Shown: positions 35,870-48,600 of the stretch, one piece after another
Layout: each line of letters begins with the position of its first letter
How positions within the stretch are numbered: position 1 is the first letter of the stretch
Source of the DNA: Saxidomus purpurata
Taxonomy: Eukaryota > Mollusca > Bivalvia > Venerida > Veneridae
Reading direction: 5' to 3'
NCBI GenBank assembly: GCA_022818135.1
Contig: JAFMSR010000007.1
Location: 22,980,846 to 23,044,845 of the forward strand
DNA: 64,000 nt
Notes under the pieces: generated by a model
The model's database searches: none
Told to the model about the DNA's origin: nothing
What the model saw: the letters and a program-made list of their open reading frames with translations, nothing else
Position numbers and translations under genes: made by a program

Positions 35870-37299
35870 ATATCTAGATGTGCATTTGCGAATGCATATC
35901 TGATGTCTACGATCTAGATCTGCATTATCAAATGCAGATCTGATGTCTATCTACGATGTAGATCTGCATTCACATTGCAGATTTGAGGTTGATCTACGAT
36001 TTAGATCTGCATTCGCGAATGCAAATCTGATGTCGATATACGATCTAGATCTGCAATATGGAATGCAGATCTGATGTCGATCTACGATATAGATCTGCAT
36101 TTTTTATTGCAGGTCTGAAGTTGATCTACGATCTAGATCTGCATTCGCGAATGCAGATCTGATGTTGATCTACGATCTAGATCTGCAATATCGAAAGCAG
36201 ATCTGATGTTGATGTACGATCTAGATGTGCATTCCCGAATGCAGACCTGATGTCGATGTACGATCTAGATGTGCATTCCCGAATGCAGATCTGATGTCGA
36301 TCTACGATCTAGATCTGCATTCGCGAATGAAGATCTGATGTCGATGTACGATCTAGATCTGCAGTATCGAATGGAGATCTGATGTCGATGTACGATCTAG
36401 ATCTGCATTTACATTGCAGATCTGATGTCGATGTACGATCTAGATCTGCATTATCAAATGCAGATCTGATGTCGATCTACGATCTAGATCTGCATTCACA
36501 TTGCAGATCTGATGTTGATCTACGATCTAGATCTGCAATATCGAATGCAGATCTGATGTTGATCTACGATCTAGATGTGCATGTGCGAATGCAGATTTGA
36601 TGTCGATGTACGATCTAGATGTGCATTTGCGAATGCAGATCTGATGTCGATGTACGATCTAGATCTGCATTATCAAATGCAGATCTGATGTCGATCTACG
36701 ATCTAGATCTGCATTCACATTGCAGATCTGAAGTTGATCTACGATCTAGATCTGCATTCGCGAATGCAGATCTGATGTTGATCTACGATCTAGATCTGCA
36801 ATATCGAATGCAGATCTGATGTTGATGTACGATCTAGATGTGCATTCCCGAATGCAGATCTGATGTCGATGTACAATGTAGATGGGCATTTTCAAATGCA
36901 GATCTGATGTCGATGTACGATCTAGATCTGCATTCACACTGCAGATCTGATGTTGATCTACGATCTAGATCTGCAATATCGAATGCAGATCTGATGTCGA
37001 TGTACGATCTAGATGTGCATTTGCGAATGCAGATCTGATGTCGATCTACGATCTAGATCTGCATTATCAAATGCAGATCTGATGTCGATGTACGATCTAG
37101 ATCTGCATTCACATTGCAGATCTGATGTTGATCTACGATCTAGATCTGCAATATCGAATGCAGATCTGATGTCGATGTACGATCTAGATGTGCATTTCTT
37201 TGAATGCAGATCTAATGTCGAGCTGCGATCTAGATATGCAGGACGAAGGAATACAGATATAATGTCGATGTACGATCTCCGAGCCAACTTCACAGACTT
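35870..37299 (+). repeat. Right arm of FB5: palindromic array
   Basis: About 24 units of 50-60 bp, the inverse of the left arm. Open frames with repeated 'RSDVDLRSRS'-type residues here are artefacts of the array. Confidence 0.85.
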
Positions 37300-37567
37300 C
37301 CACAAAACAGTATAAGGCGGAAAAAGATAAAGAAAGGAACAGTAAAGAGGTGAATTGAAGGAAGAGAGAAATAGAAAGGAAAGTAGAAATAAATAAATTA
37401 ATAGTTTGCAGTATCAGTGGCGCCATCATAAAAATAAAGTAATAATCATCACATCAGCATCACCATCAATTATCATCATCATTTGTACATTAATTGTCAT
37501 CACTATAAATAGTATTCTGAGTCCAAGCCCCTTGGCCATAAAACTTAAAGTTCTATCCATTTACATT

Positions 37568-39707
37568 CCAAACAAGACGGCCTTGATAGCCCTATATCGC
37601 TCGTCTTAGTACAAGTGCACTTACATAAGGAAGTCACTGGTTGCTAGGGAAAGTCGGTTGCTAGGGAAAGTCGCTGGTTGTTAATGGAATCACTGGTCAG
37701 AACTAGAAAGTCAGTGATTTCCAAACACAACTGTTGTTAGTTGCTAAGAACGTCTATAGTTGCTAAGGCAAGATGGTGCTTAAGGTTGCTGAGGACGTCA
37801 CTTGTTGCTAGGGGAAGTCATAAGTTGCTAGTGGACTAAATAATTGCTAAGGAACTTAATTGTTATGGTTGCTAGTGGAAGTCACTGGTTGGTAGGGAAA
37901 ATATCTGGTTGCTAGGGAACTAAATTGTTGCTACATTGGTCAATGGTTGCTAAGGAATTCATTTTGCTATGGGAAGTCACTGGTTGTTAAAGAAGTGAGT
38001 GGTTGCTAAGTAAGTCAGTACTTGCTTATTAAGTAGCTGTTTGCTTTAGGAACTCAGTGTAAGCTATGTTTTCCTATAACTCGATACGAAAACAAGGGAC
38101 CCGCTCCAGTGGGCGTGGTCAGTTCTGACCTCAGAGACATGATTTGAAATAAAAACTTTGTAAAGGTGAACTGGACGATACTACACACCAAAATATAGCA
38201 AGTGACCCCGAGGCCGTGTCAATGTTAACCCCGGGGGGCATGAGTTGAACAAACTTGGTAGAGGTCTACTAAACAATGATACATACATACTGAATATCTA
38301 AGCTATAAGCCATGTGGTTTCTTAGAAAAAGAACTTTAAAGTTGTTCCTATATAAGTCTTTAGGCCTTGCGGTTTCAGAGAAGGAGATTTTTTCAAAAGT
38401 TTTTTCATATATAAGCCTTTGTAAAATCAAGTGACAGCCCGGGCCGGGTCATTTTTTATCAAAGTGTCTTAATCTGAGCAACTATGGAAGAGGTCTATTG
38501 GAAAATGCTGCATTCTAAATATCAAAGCTCTAGGCCTTGTGGTTTCAGAGAAAAATATTTGTTACGTTTTTTTCCGATGTGTTGCCATGGCAACCAGAGT
38601 GCTTCATGGAATAGACTTCTTTGAACAGTTTTGGTAGAGCTTGATGCAAAGAACATCCTTGACAAGTTTAATCAACATTGATAAGGATTAGTGAAGAAAT
38701 GAAGGAGCTAGAGTGTAAACGCAGTTAAATATTGCAAGTTGTGTTAAATGAAGGGTCATAACATTGAAAGAACTAGTCCGATCAAGCCCATATCCGAACT
38801 CATCCGAGATATTATGATCATACACATACCCTGTACATATGATAAGTATTAGTGAAAAAATGGAGATGCTAGAGTGGGAAAAGTTTAATATTGCAATTTT
38901 TGTTAAATCAAGGAACACAACCCTGGAAGAGCTAATCCGATCAAGCATATAACTCAACCAAGATCTTGTTATTAGGGTGACAATCAGTCCAAAATGGCTC
39001 TATTTTTTAAGTAACCAGGACACCCCCCCCCCGTACAAGCTTAGTCATATATCAAAATGTTCGTAATAGATTGTAGTTTATGAAACTGCCGGCATAAATT
39101 GGCATAAATGGTGGCGTTCCGAAAAATCCAAGATAGCGTCCAAGATGACCGCCAAAACAAAAAAAGATCCAGTTTTTGTAGTATTGATGGTCCAGATTTT
39201 TTTTTAAAGATTGTGTTTTGGTTTAAAACATAGCAATGTATAAAAACACACTAAATATATGATTTTGTGACGTTTTTTTATGAATTTCATATATGACATT
39301 TTGATATATGGCTCAGCTTGTTATACAGGGTCAATGTTCCCATTTTTTTTTAAGGTAGAAAGTCACCCAACTATAGGGTCATGCACATTTTCTGTAAATT
39401 TGGTTAGAATTAGTAAAGAGCCATAAGAAATTAAGGTCATAGAGTGTAAACATAGTTAAATACAAATGTATTGCATATTTTGTTAAATCAGAGGCCATAA
39501 TTCATGAAGTACTAATCCGATCAAGCCCATAACCGAAATACCATGAGGTCTTGTGGCCATATACATTGGGTTCAAGTTTCATTATGATTGTTTCAAAAAT
39601 GCAGATGCTAGGCTGTTAATAAACTAATTGTGGACAGACGGACGAACGTACGACGGACAATGATCCTAAAAGACTACCATGACCACTTTGTGGTAAGGTG
39701 AGCTAAA
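37568..39707 (-). mobile_element. Hairpin-ended repeat element, unit 1
   Basis: On the minus strand it starts TTTTAGCTCACCTTACC (39707) followed by a 'gtccgtcgtacg' run. It ends at GATATAGGGC-TATCAAG-GCC-GTCTTGTTTG near 37568. These ends match the element at 22920-24945. The same insertion is at 59594-61628 in unit 2, so it predates the duplication. The interior holds tandem repeats and no gene. Confidence 0.65.
37631..38060 (+). repeat. 'GGTTGCTAGGGAAGTCA' short tandem array, unit 1
   Basis: About 20 diverged copies of an 18-22-bp unit. The counterpart at 59655-60060 has the same composition. Confidence 0.7.
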
Positions 39708-40999
39708 ACCTGCTAATATCTAATGGTGTTCCTCTCTCCAGTTCCCTCTTCGACTATCTATTTATGTTTTATTGATTATTTATTTTGACTATCCTCCAAT
39801 GTCTCTTGCCAGTGTCTTTAAGACATTGTTTCTCAGATCGTCTTTTCATTTTTGCCGAATCAATTGTCAAGGAAAGCAACAAAATTTTCGAAGTTACCAG
39901 TATGTTAATCGATACCTGATTTCGCGGCACAAAATCTTTAGTTGTTTGCGATTGAACAAACGGGCATTATTATTTTCTGCCAAATTAAGTTCCCTTTCTA
40001 TATACATGTACTGCCAGTCCGACAGTGGACACGCAATGGCTGTGCGGGGGGAATGCACGAAAGTCCTTTTTAGGGCTTCTTCCTATGGTTGCGATCAGAC
40101 CAGCCCTTGTCAGGGCTATATTTTCGGACTCTAAATTATATCTTTGCCAGTTGACCTGGAGAGATTTTAGATGAGTGTGATGAGGCGTGTGCTCTAGGAA
40201 TGTTGTTTGGCACCCCTGCTCCTGACGAAGTTACAGAGTCACATTATGCGGAGGGCTACTCTGGAGTAGGTGGTGTGCTAGCACTGGACGTCTGACCATG
40301 TTGGCCCGCCCACGTCAGGTGTTGTACCACTTACGTCTAGTTGTGTTTGTTGATCCACCAGGGCAGTGTGCTAAATACCTAGTTGTGTTTTTGCCCCCCC
40401 CCCCGATCTCGTCTCTCGACAATGGATGTGAAGTGTTCTAGATTGCAGGAGACGTGTGCATGAGTCCCTTGGAATACTTGACATACACTGTAAGACAGCG
40501 ATCTTCTGTCGTAAGAGATACTGGAGAGCCTTCTGTGTGATGTGGCCGTGACCAAGTCACAAGCAAACACTACCTCTTGGGCGCACAATGCTGATCACTC
40601 ATTGAAAATCTGTCTAGGAAAACTGGCTTATACTGACTGGAAATTGCAGACAGGAAAATTCTTCTCTTACTTTCGACTCGGAATTCTCATTTTATTACGG
40701 GGCATATACAGGAGAACATGCCAGGTCGTACCGACTATGCCTCAAAAGAGGATGGTGGACCTAAAGCACATATAACAAATAAACAAACAGCCTTCGTTTT
40801 TGTAAGAGTCTCAATCACATCGGGCTTTTCTTCAAGTGAAGATTGGCCGATATTGCAATAACATGCCGCAAAGACCTATTTTAACCATTCCAGCTTATCT
40901 TCCAGTAACTTTACGGTACAAATCAATGTCAGTTCTCCCTAACATCACTGCTTTAACCTTGTGTTATCAACTGAAGGCACACTTATCGCAAATCGCTGA

Positions 41000-42480
41000 T
41001 CATGTTAAATTCTTAGGCAGGGTATGGTAATTTGGCATAAGCAAAGGCTTTCAGGACTAACAGAGCATCTGTTAAAATAACCACCTGTTGACAGTCCTAT
41101 TTTCGATGCCTGTATGATGGCTTATACTTGTGTTTTGTAGTTGGTATAAAACTTGCCTATTAGTACGCATACTTTCTCTGATCTTCCAGTCGTGTATATG
41201 ATAAAACTACTAGCACCACTATATTTTATGGTAGCTTAAGCAGAACAAGGTCCATGTTTCTGATGTATAATCTTCTGAGAGCATGGCTTGTATCATGGAT
41301 TTTAGCTCATCTGAGCACCAAGTGCTCAAATGTGAGCTATTGAGATCGCCTGGTGTCTGTCGTCTGTCTGTCTGTCGTCTGTCCACACTTAACCTAGTAT
41401 ATGCAATTTGGGCTGTATTTTTCACTGAATCTAAATGAAAATTGGTCAGTATAACTACCTTGATAAAATCAAGGTCAAGTTTCAATATGAGTCATCTGAG
41501 GTCAAAAACTAGGTCACGTGGTCAAATCATAGATAAACCTTATGTTTGCAATAGAGGCTGCATTTGTCATTGGATCGTCATGAATCTTGTAGTATCATTG
41601 ACTTGATAGAATCTAGACTGAGGTCGAATATTGGTCATCTGGGGTCAAACACTAGGTCACAGGGTTAAATCATAGAAAAACCTTGTGTATGCAATACATA
41701 TTGCAATTTTCATTGAATATTCATGAAACTTGGTCAAAATGACTATCTTGGGTGCAATCTAAATTTTGTTTGAATAGCAATGACTTCCTTCATTGCCTTA
41801 GTTGTAGTTGTACGCATTGCTCCAGTAAGGATTCTCAAGATCTGGTTTGTCTTTGCAGCCGTCATCCAACCTGCGAAGCTGTATTCAAGATAGAGCCTCA
41901 CTGTTTCCAAGTGAACTGTTTTCGTGTCCTCTCATTTGCTACCCCGTAAGTGCCAACTAACTCGCTAGCTTTCAACGAGCCCTAGTTTCAGCTTTCGCTA
42001 TATTGGGCTTCTATGAAAGTCGCTTTTCGAACACCTAAATGTGTAGCCTCTTCCCCTTCAGTCAGAGGAATGCAACGAATGGTGATGGGACAGCCTTCTT
42101 CTCAGGTAAAAGTGTGAATGTACAGTGTACAGTACTTTTCCGTGTTTACCTGTATGCACCAATCTTCTGCCCATCCTTAAAGTAGCTTTTAATGCATACT
42201 CTTAACACCAAACCACAAAGTCGTCTGCATAGAGGGCTGCTTTCACTCCTCTTGAAAGATCGAACACCAAGTCATTTATGAAAAGAAGAAAGAGAGTGGG
42301 TGACATCACACCTCCTTGTGGGACACCATGATGCTTTTCCCTGGAGGGACCTCAAAGATCCAGCGTCATCCCAAGAGTATTGTGCAGAACAGTACCATCT
42401 GAAATGATCAACACGTACATAAAATCAAGATTTTGATGTGTGATTTTCTCGATAATATGCCTATATGACAGAGCGGAATC
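41000..42480 (-). pseudogene. Broken LINE with RT remnant, YADD kept (unit 2)
   Basis: The minus strand from about 42340 reads GVPQGGVMSPTLFLLFINDL, and some twenty residues later ALYADDFVVWC, followed by a stop. The active-site YADD (42220-42231) is present, unlike in unit 1. The element is interrupted by a 'tttagctcatctgag' repeat (41301-41760) and frameshifts, so it is inactive. Confidence 0.75.
41301..41760 (+). repeat. Hairpin-start repeat inserted in the unit-2 LINE
   Basis: It begins TTTAGCTCATCT, then GAGCAC-CAA-GTGCTC, then TGTGAGCT: a terminal stem with the same outer AGCTCA/TGAGCT as 22920 but a different, still pairing, inner stem. A 'ctgtctgtctgtc' run and 'gggtcatctgaggtcaaa' units follow. 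Unit 1 has no insertion here. Confidence 0.6.
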
Positions 42481-42706
42481 AAACTGTAGAAACTGTGTCT
42501 GATACCGCCATTAGAGCATACTATAGTGTGTTACTTACGATTGAAATTTAGCGAAAGACGTGGTAACATGCAATAAACCAAAAATAAAGACCTTTACGTA
42601 AATAAAAGGTTGTTGCAGCAAAAGGGTCCTTATTGTCTTGCTGTAGACTATTATCTAATCTAACAGAGTTATCTTTTGGTATAAATATCCGTATGAGTCA
42701 TCAGGG

Positions 42707-42926
42707 TCATTTTCGAATAAGTTACTCGAGTAACTCGAATAACCTTTGTGCATGCGCTTATTCTCTGATCTACCCAACCCATGTAAACCCCAGTTGCCCA
42801 CAAGATGACCAGAATACATTCTCTTCTTACTCGATACGTTCGAGTATAGCAGGTAGAGTTTAGCCACTGAGCATGCGCGAAATTTCAACCCGAGTAACCC
42901 GAGTAACTTATTCGAATATGCTAGGT
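42707..42926. mobile_element. Small inverted-repeat MITE, unit 2 only
   Basis: The ends TTCGAATAAGTTACTCG and CGAGTAACTTATTCGAA face each other with an inner GCATGCGC pair. Unit 1 lacks the insertion between 'catca' and 'ttacacgcac' (13357-13372). The target duplication was not resolved. Confidence 0.65.
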
Positions 42927-42929
42927 TAC

Positions 42930-45044
42930 GCGCACTATCTTGATGTACACAAAACATGGCTGAAATGAGTCCAGGGAGATTTAGGTAAGTTATAGCTTTA
43001 ATGTTTGTTTTATTTTACAGTTCAGGGCTAGATGTTTGTATGTGTACAACATGTAATATACAGCTAATTTTCTTTCTACTAAACATTATTAAATACACGT
43101 ATAATTAGACACTTAAACGCTTTTACCGTGATTCAAATCGAAAGTAGACCTAAATTATGTACAAATAACTTTTATTGACCGAGATAGTGATGAAAAGAAA
43201 TCTTACAAAAAGGTGAAATATTCATGTTTTACAAAGACAGTCAATATAAATTTACCCTATCTTCTTCCACAGAGAAAAATGTTAAGCAGTTTCAAATATT
43301 GTAGGGTGAGACAGTACTTGCAGTCATTTTCCAAAGGTATAACTCAGTGCAAACTGAAAACTAAAATAGTTACTTTTAAACATGATACTTTAATAACAAG
43401 CGCTGTTTTTGCTAATTATTCTTACTAACCTAACACTTTCATTCGGTGTTGCTAATATAGAACTACTCAACAACAAATTCTGAGAAATTGAAAGGCTTCT
43501 GCATTTAAAACGGTAAAAATATGGTAAGTTTTAGATTTGCAAGTGTTTACATATGTTTAAAATGTCTCTGTCTATCAAAGTTAACGGTAGACTCGATAGT
43601 GTTTTTCAACAACATATACTCGGCAGTTAAACAACCACCTCTGCGTTCAGTCAAAAATAAATGCTTAGCCGAAATAACAAAGATCTACCTGTTTTAAGTA
43701 CATTTATTGCTGTTTGTACAATTGTATATGGCAACCTATCTAGCGTTTTTATCTCGGACGAAATATGAGATCTTGAGACGGTTTATCAGTAGTATCACAA
43801 TGTAAGTAGTAAACAAATATGACCTGTATATAATATCGTATTTGGAAAATATCCAAGCATGCAGCGACATGGTGGTGTGTATTTATTAACTGCCTTTTAT
43901 GCAGTTTATACGACATCTCTGATTTTGTCATCTCTATAAGATATTTTAAGCTCGCTGAGTCCGGTTGCCCCGGTTTAATGAAACTATTTAAGTAATTGTC
44001 CAGAGTTGTTTTGTACAAATGTATATAAATGAAATTCACGGGTGAATACGATTCTGGAATTAACATGCAAATAACTGACAAGTGTTGACAAAAGTTCAGC
44101 CTGTAACTTAGTAATTACTTAAGTATTTTCTAGAGATCGGTGCAGAGCACTAGGATAAACCCAACATAAACTGACAATTATCATATAATACCATGAAGAA
44201 CCTTTAATAAAAATGCTCGTTTAAAGAGCGTGTTGGGCTAGCAGAATTGGAAATCCTGAAACCCTGAACCCCCCGAAAAAATTCGAGTTTTTAATTCAAG
44301 GACATGTGTTATATTAAAGGCCTCTAGACAGAGGTATGATACAATATTTAATCAAGTGTTTGTCGCATGTGCAAAGAAAAGGTTTAAAGTGACCATGTAA
44401 AACTTGTGATGAAATTTCTTTTGATAAGAATACATTTATTCATGAAAATCTTGTTACAAATATATTTACAATGTAGTATAAAGAATAATTTCTTTATTGG
44501 TGTGTTTATGGTATTTGGTCTCCTTAATTTTATTTTACACTTTCTGGAAAGTATTGTCTGGTGGTTTTTCCTACAACAGAATCATCCAGTAATGCCTTAC
44601 TATTGATCGTAATTAAGCATAAAATATACAAAATATATTTTTGAGTATTGGTTTTGAAAGAATAACAAAGAATATAAATACTTTTTTGCATCAAGATTTC
44701 TGTTTACCTCAGTAAAGCAGAATCATAAAGTAAAACTTTTGCGGTGTTTAAAATTTGACTTTTGAGATTTGAAATGAAGAATAGCAATTACCAACAAATC
44801 TGACGTTCACGTTAAAATGAAAAGAACCTTTAGCCAATAAAATTTATTTACCAGTACATATTCCTGCTAGAAGCTATTAATGCAAAGGGACATTGTTCTC
44901 AGTCTGAAAGAGCAGTTGTGCTACTAATCTTTGTTTTTCAGTAACCACCGCAAACAGAACTTAAATTCAGTGAGTAATTTGACAATCAAGGAACCCACAA
45001 AATAGTTTTGAGAAATGGTAATTTAAGCAATATTTTTTCTGTAG
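42930..45044. other. Intergenic DNA shared with unit 1
   Basis: Collinear with 13370-17943 minus the two unit-1 insertions. It contains the empty site of FB2 (TGTTAC, 44452-44457). There is no open frame conserved between the units. Confidence 0.5.
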
Positions 45045-45057
45045 ATAATTCCTAAAG

Positions 45058-45603
45058 ATGTCTCATCAGTCGCAACTTGACAACAACAAGTACAGGAACT
45101 GGGTGAAGGCAGGACTTGGTTTGAAATACACAAAAGAAGGACTGGAGCTATTTTGTGATGACTTGGTTAAACAACAACATGCCACTATATTGAACAAAGT
45201 GAATCAAAATCACAACCTCTCGTCAATTAGTTGTGGACAGTGTGACATAAAAACCCTTCAGCCAAATCATGTTCGAACAAAAAATGGGCAGTGCCCTCTA
45301 GGTCAAGGCAATTGCAACTGTCGACACCCAAGCGGGAAAATTATTTGTCCGAACAACGTCTGCGGTGCCATTTACGACGAAATTATAAAACTACACGAAT
45401 CTAGAGCTCCGAATTGGAAAAATACTGACGTGCATCTTTGGTGCACCGAGCCATGGGCTGTCGGAAAATGTTTCATAAACGCACCAGGATACCAGACGAA
45501 AATAATGGCGTCAGAGTTTGATTGTTCTGCCTTATTGCATGTGCTTCTTAACAATCTAGACTTCTTTCAAAATGCTATTTCTGGACCTGATTTATTCGCA
45601 AAG
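45058..45603 (+). CDS. Copy 2 coding exon 1: Cys-rich CXorf38/DZIP3-like N-domain
   Basis: 182 codons, same length as copy 1, ending AAG before GTACGT. It keeps all cysteines of copy 1 (CGQC, CNC, ICPNNVC) and the WCTEPWAVGKCF block. Confidence 0.87.
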
Positions 45604-48600
45604 GTACGTATGTCCTTATTATTATTGGAGAGATATTCAATTAATTTCGTTGGCTGATGAAAAAATGTAAGTGGGCACAATACCAACTTGTGACATATTC
45701 GAACGTATTTGTCACACATGTGACATAGATATTATGCAAAGTTGAGAAAAAATTAATCTTTGTGAAAAAGAGTTAAAGAAAAAAAGGCACTATGTTAGCA
45801 TTGTTTTAAAGTGAATAAGACATGGTTCTATCATTATCCTATCAGTAAATGTATTTTACTGTATCAGTAAATTCAAAGAGATCCTGCGACTTTAAACAAA
45901 TAAAGGTAATGAGGACATTTAGATGAAAAGCGATAATTGTGACAAGCACATTTTCTCTTTATAAGCACAAAGCATACTCACTTTCCGCTATGATTTAGAC
46001 ATCTTATTAGACCTTTCTTAACTTAAACGTAATTCGTAAATGTAATACGTACTTCGGAAATAAATTGGGGGATTTCTCAAACAACACAACTACCGACTTC
46101 AAGTTCTGTTTTTATGGAACAGTTTTGGTGCAAAAATTACATTGAGCCTTCTGACATCCAATCTTGCATCGTTACGTGTGCATTTGTCCATTTGATATTA
46201 CATGTTTCTTTTTGATATGTTCTATGCTTAAAACTGGAGAAATTATTACACCTTACTGAGAGATGAATTGTTGTATTCTACATTATTTTTTATATCAGTG
46301 TTCTGTATTTGCTATTAAACTGAACTTATATTTAAAGATGATTGAGTAAACGGTCGAAATTACGTTGAACAGCCTGACTGCATTGTTTGGCTGTCATTCA
46401 TACCTTCATCATAACATTCTATAAATAATACTGGAACTAAATGTATTTCTTAATAACTGCGTTTGTTATACTTGAAATGTATGATTAAACGTCTTTTAAC
46501 ATATTATCCAACTACCAATATAGACCAATATAGCTACGTTATACTGACATAGGCATAATATATCTAAGTTAAACAACGCAAGCCGGTTAGACGATCAATG
46601 CATATCATTATGCACTGTTGAAACGTGCACTCGCATTATAACACCAGATGGCGCGTTTGCATAATCTTCGACAATTTTCAGCACCTACGTAATAATCCGT
46701 ACCTTTAGGAGAATTATGTCTCCCCCCATAAAATATGGGGGAAATATATTGTTTTTGCCATGTCTGTCTGTCCGTTCATGCCGCGTAGACATTAGGGGGT
46801 TAGGGTTTGAGTACAACTTAACATTGTGAGGTTGTTTCAGTTCATTCCGTCATTATGGGGTTAAAGACGGTGTAGTGGGGTTAAATAATTCTATTGTTGG
46901 GTTAAAAAAGATCAGAGAAAGATCAAAAGGATAACCTCAAAAAGTCCGTCTGGGGAGTACGTCCGTCCGTCCGTCTGTCTGTCCGTCCGGAAAAAAATCG
47001 TGTCCGCTCATTATCTCCTAAACCCCTCGAAGGATTTTCATGAAACTTGGGTCAGATGTTCACCTCAACTAGACGATGTGCAGAACCCATGAACCAATCG
47101 CGCCGGCTCAAGGTCAAGGTCACAACTCAAGGTCAAAGGTTTGAGCCTTGCATTTCGTGTCCGCTCCGTATCTCCTAAACCCCTCGAAGGATTTTCATTA
47201 AACTTGGGTCAGATGTTCACCTGAACTACGCGATGTGCAGAACCCGTGAACCAACTGTGCTGGCTCAAGGTCAAGGTCACAGTTAGAGATCAAAGGTCAT
47301 ATGACTATATTTCGTGTCCGCTCCATATCTCTTGAACCCCTTGAAGGATTTAAGAATAACTCAGCACAAATGTTCACCATGATGATATGCATTGTTCGTC
47401 CAACTGGCATGCGTTGTGTAACTTAGATATATTATGCCTATGTCAGTATAACGTAGCTATATTGGTCTATATTAGCAGTTGGCTAATATCTTAAAAGACG
47501 TTTAAATCATACATTTCAAGTATGACAAACGCAGTAATCAAGAAATACATTTAGTTCCAGTATTATTTATAGAATGTTATGATGAGGGTTTGAATGACAG
47601 TTTAATAGCAAATACCGAACACTGATATAAAATAATGTAAAATACAACAATTCATCTCTCAGAAAGGTGTAATCATTTCTCCAGTTTTAAGCATAGAACA
47701 TATCAAAAAGAAACATGTAATATCAAATGGACAAATGCACACGTAACAATGCAAGATGGGATGTCAGAAGGCTCAATGTAATTTTTGCACCAAAACTGTT
47801 CCATATGTTTTGGCGGGCGTTAATTTTGGCTTTATTGATTGTGCCAAATAAAAACAACGCAAATATAAATCGCTGAGTACACCGCCAATATGTTACCTTA
47901 AAATTCAATGGGAGACAGTGGCTGCATCATGATATGATTGTTACTTGATAGTGTGGAAAAATGAGGAATATGATTAATATAATTTTATATCATTATTTAA
48001 TTTCTTTTACATGTATGACTGAAGAAAACAGCAGAAAACTGTTCATCATTAGTAAATTATTAGCTCTGAACGAAATTATAAACTCATAATTGAATTGATA
48101 CTTGTATACAGTGGAATTCGTAATTTTACAAAACGAAAATAATGCCTTGTGTCTCTGATATGGCAAGCCAATTTACTATTCAATCAAAAAAGAGATATCT
48201 CCTACAATAGGATAGATATTTCTTATTTTCAGAGATATCTCTGTAAAATAGGAGATATCTTTCTTTTAACAGATGGATAGAAATCTCTCAAAAGTAGAAA
48301 TATATCTCTAAAATGATGTTAAACAGATATCTCTGTAAAGGAGAAGAGATATCTCTTGAAGTTCAGGAGATAGCTTTCTGTGATACAAAGATATCTCCAA
48401 GCGTGAAAGAGATATCTCTATTGAAATCAGAGAGGCATCTCTTTACTATTTAATCAAATAAAGGTATATTTCTCTGATTTCATGAAGATATTTCCTTGAA
48501 TAGGGGAGATATCTTTTAAATTCAGAGATATCTCTTTAAATTTAGAGATATTTCCTTTTATACAGATATCTCTCAGATTTGAAAGACATATCCCAATACT

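Larger units (their letters stand above)
30653..37299. mobile_element. Giant foldback transposon FB5, 6647 bp, 9-bp target duplication
   Basis: The ends AAGTCTGTGAAGTTGGC and its inverse (37283-37299) are perfect. CCACAAAAC precedes (30644-30652) and follows (37300-37308). Unit 2 has one copy of it near 59329-59337 with both flanks joined, so the insertion, its exact borders and the 9-bp duplication are read directly. The arms (about 30653-31810 and 35870-37299) are long arrays of a palindromic unit. The 4-kb middle holds a SINE and three kinds of minisatellite but no transposase. The build resembles Foldback elements of insects (long arrays as inverted repeats). Mutator-type elements also make 9-bp duplications. 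The superfamily is not settled. Confidence 0.9.
11107..39822 (+). repeat. Segmental duplication, unit 1 (about 28.7 kb)
   Basis: Unit 1 starts at 'acattgtttctcag' (11107), which recurs at 39823. Its right end, 'ccaatgtctcttgccagtgtcttt', recurs at the end of unit 2 near 61733. Between these points the two units are collinear: LINE, intergenic DNA, HEPN-NACHT gene, 3' flank and hairpin-ended repeat. Unit 1 is longer because of insertions absent from unit 2 (15013-16506, 16807-17636, about 22920-24945, 30653-37299). Confidence 0.85.

Noticed and set aside
36382..37315. Several 63-100-codon frames with repeated RSDVDLRSRS residues on both strands
   Set aside because: They follow the FB5 palindromic arm array. 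The same sequence is open on both strands because the units are self-complementary.
40379..40588. 69-codon minus-strand frame in the unit-2-specific stretch
   Set aside because: There is no family motif and no counterpart in unit 1. It starts beside a C-run.
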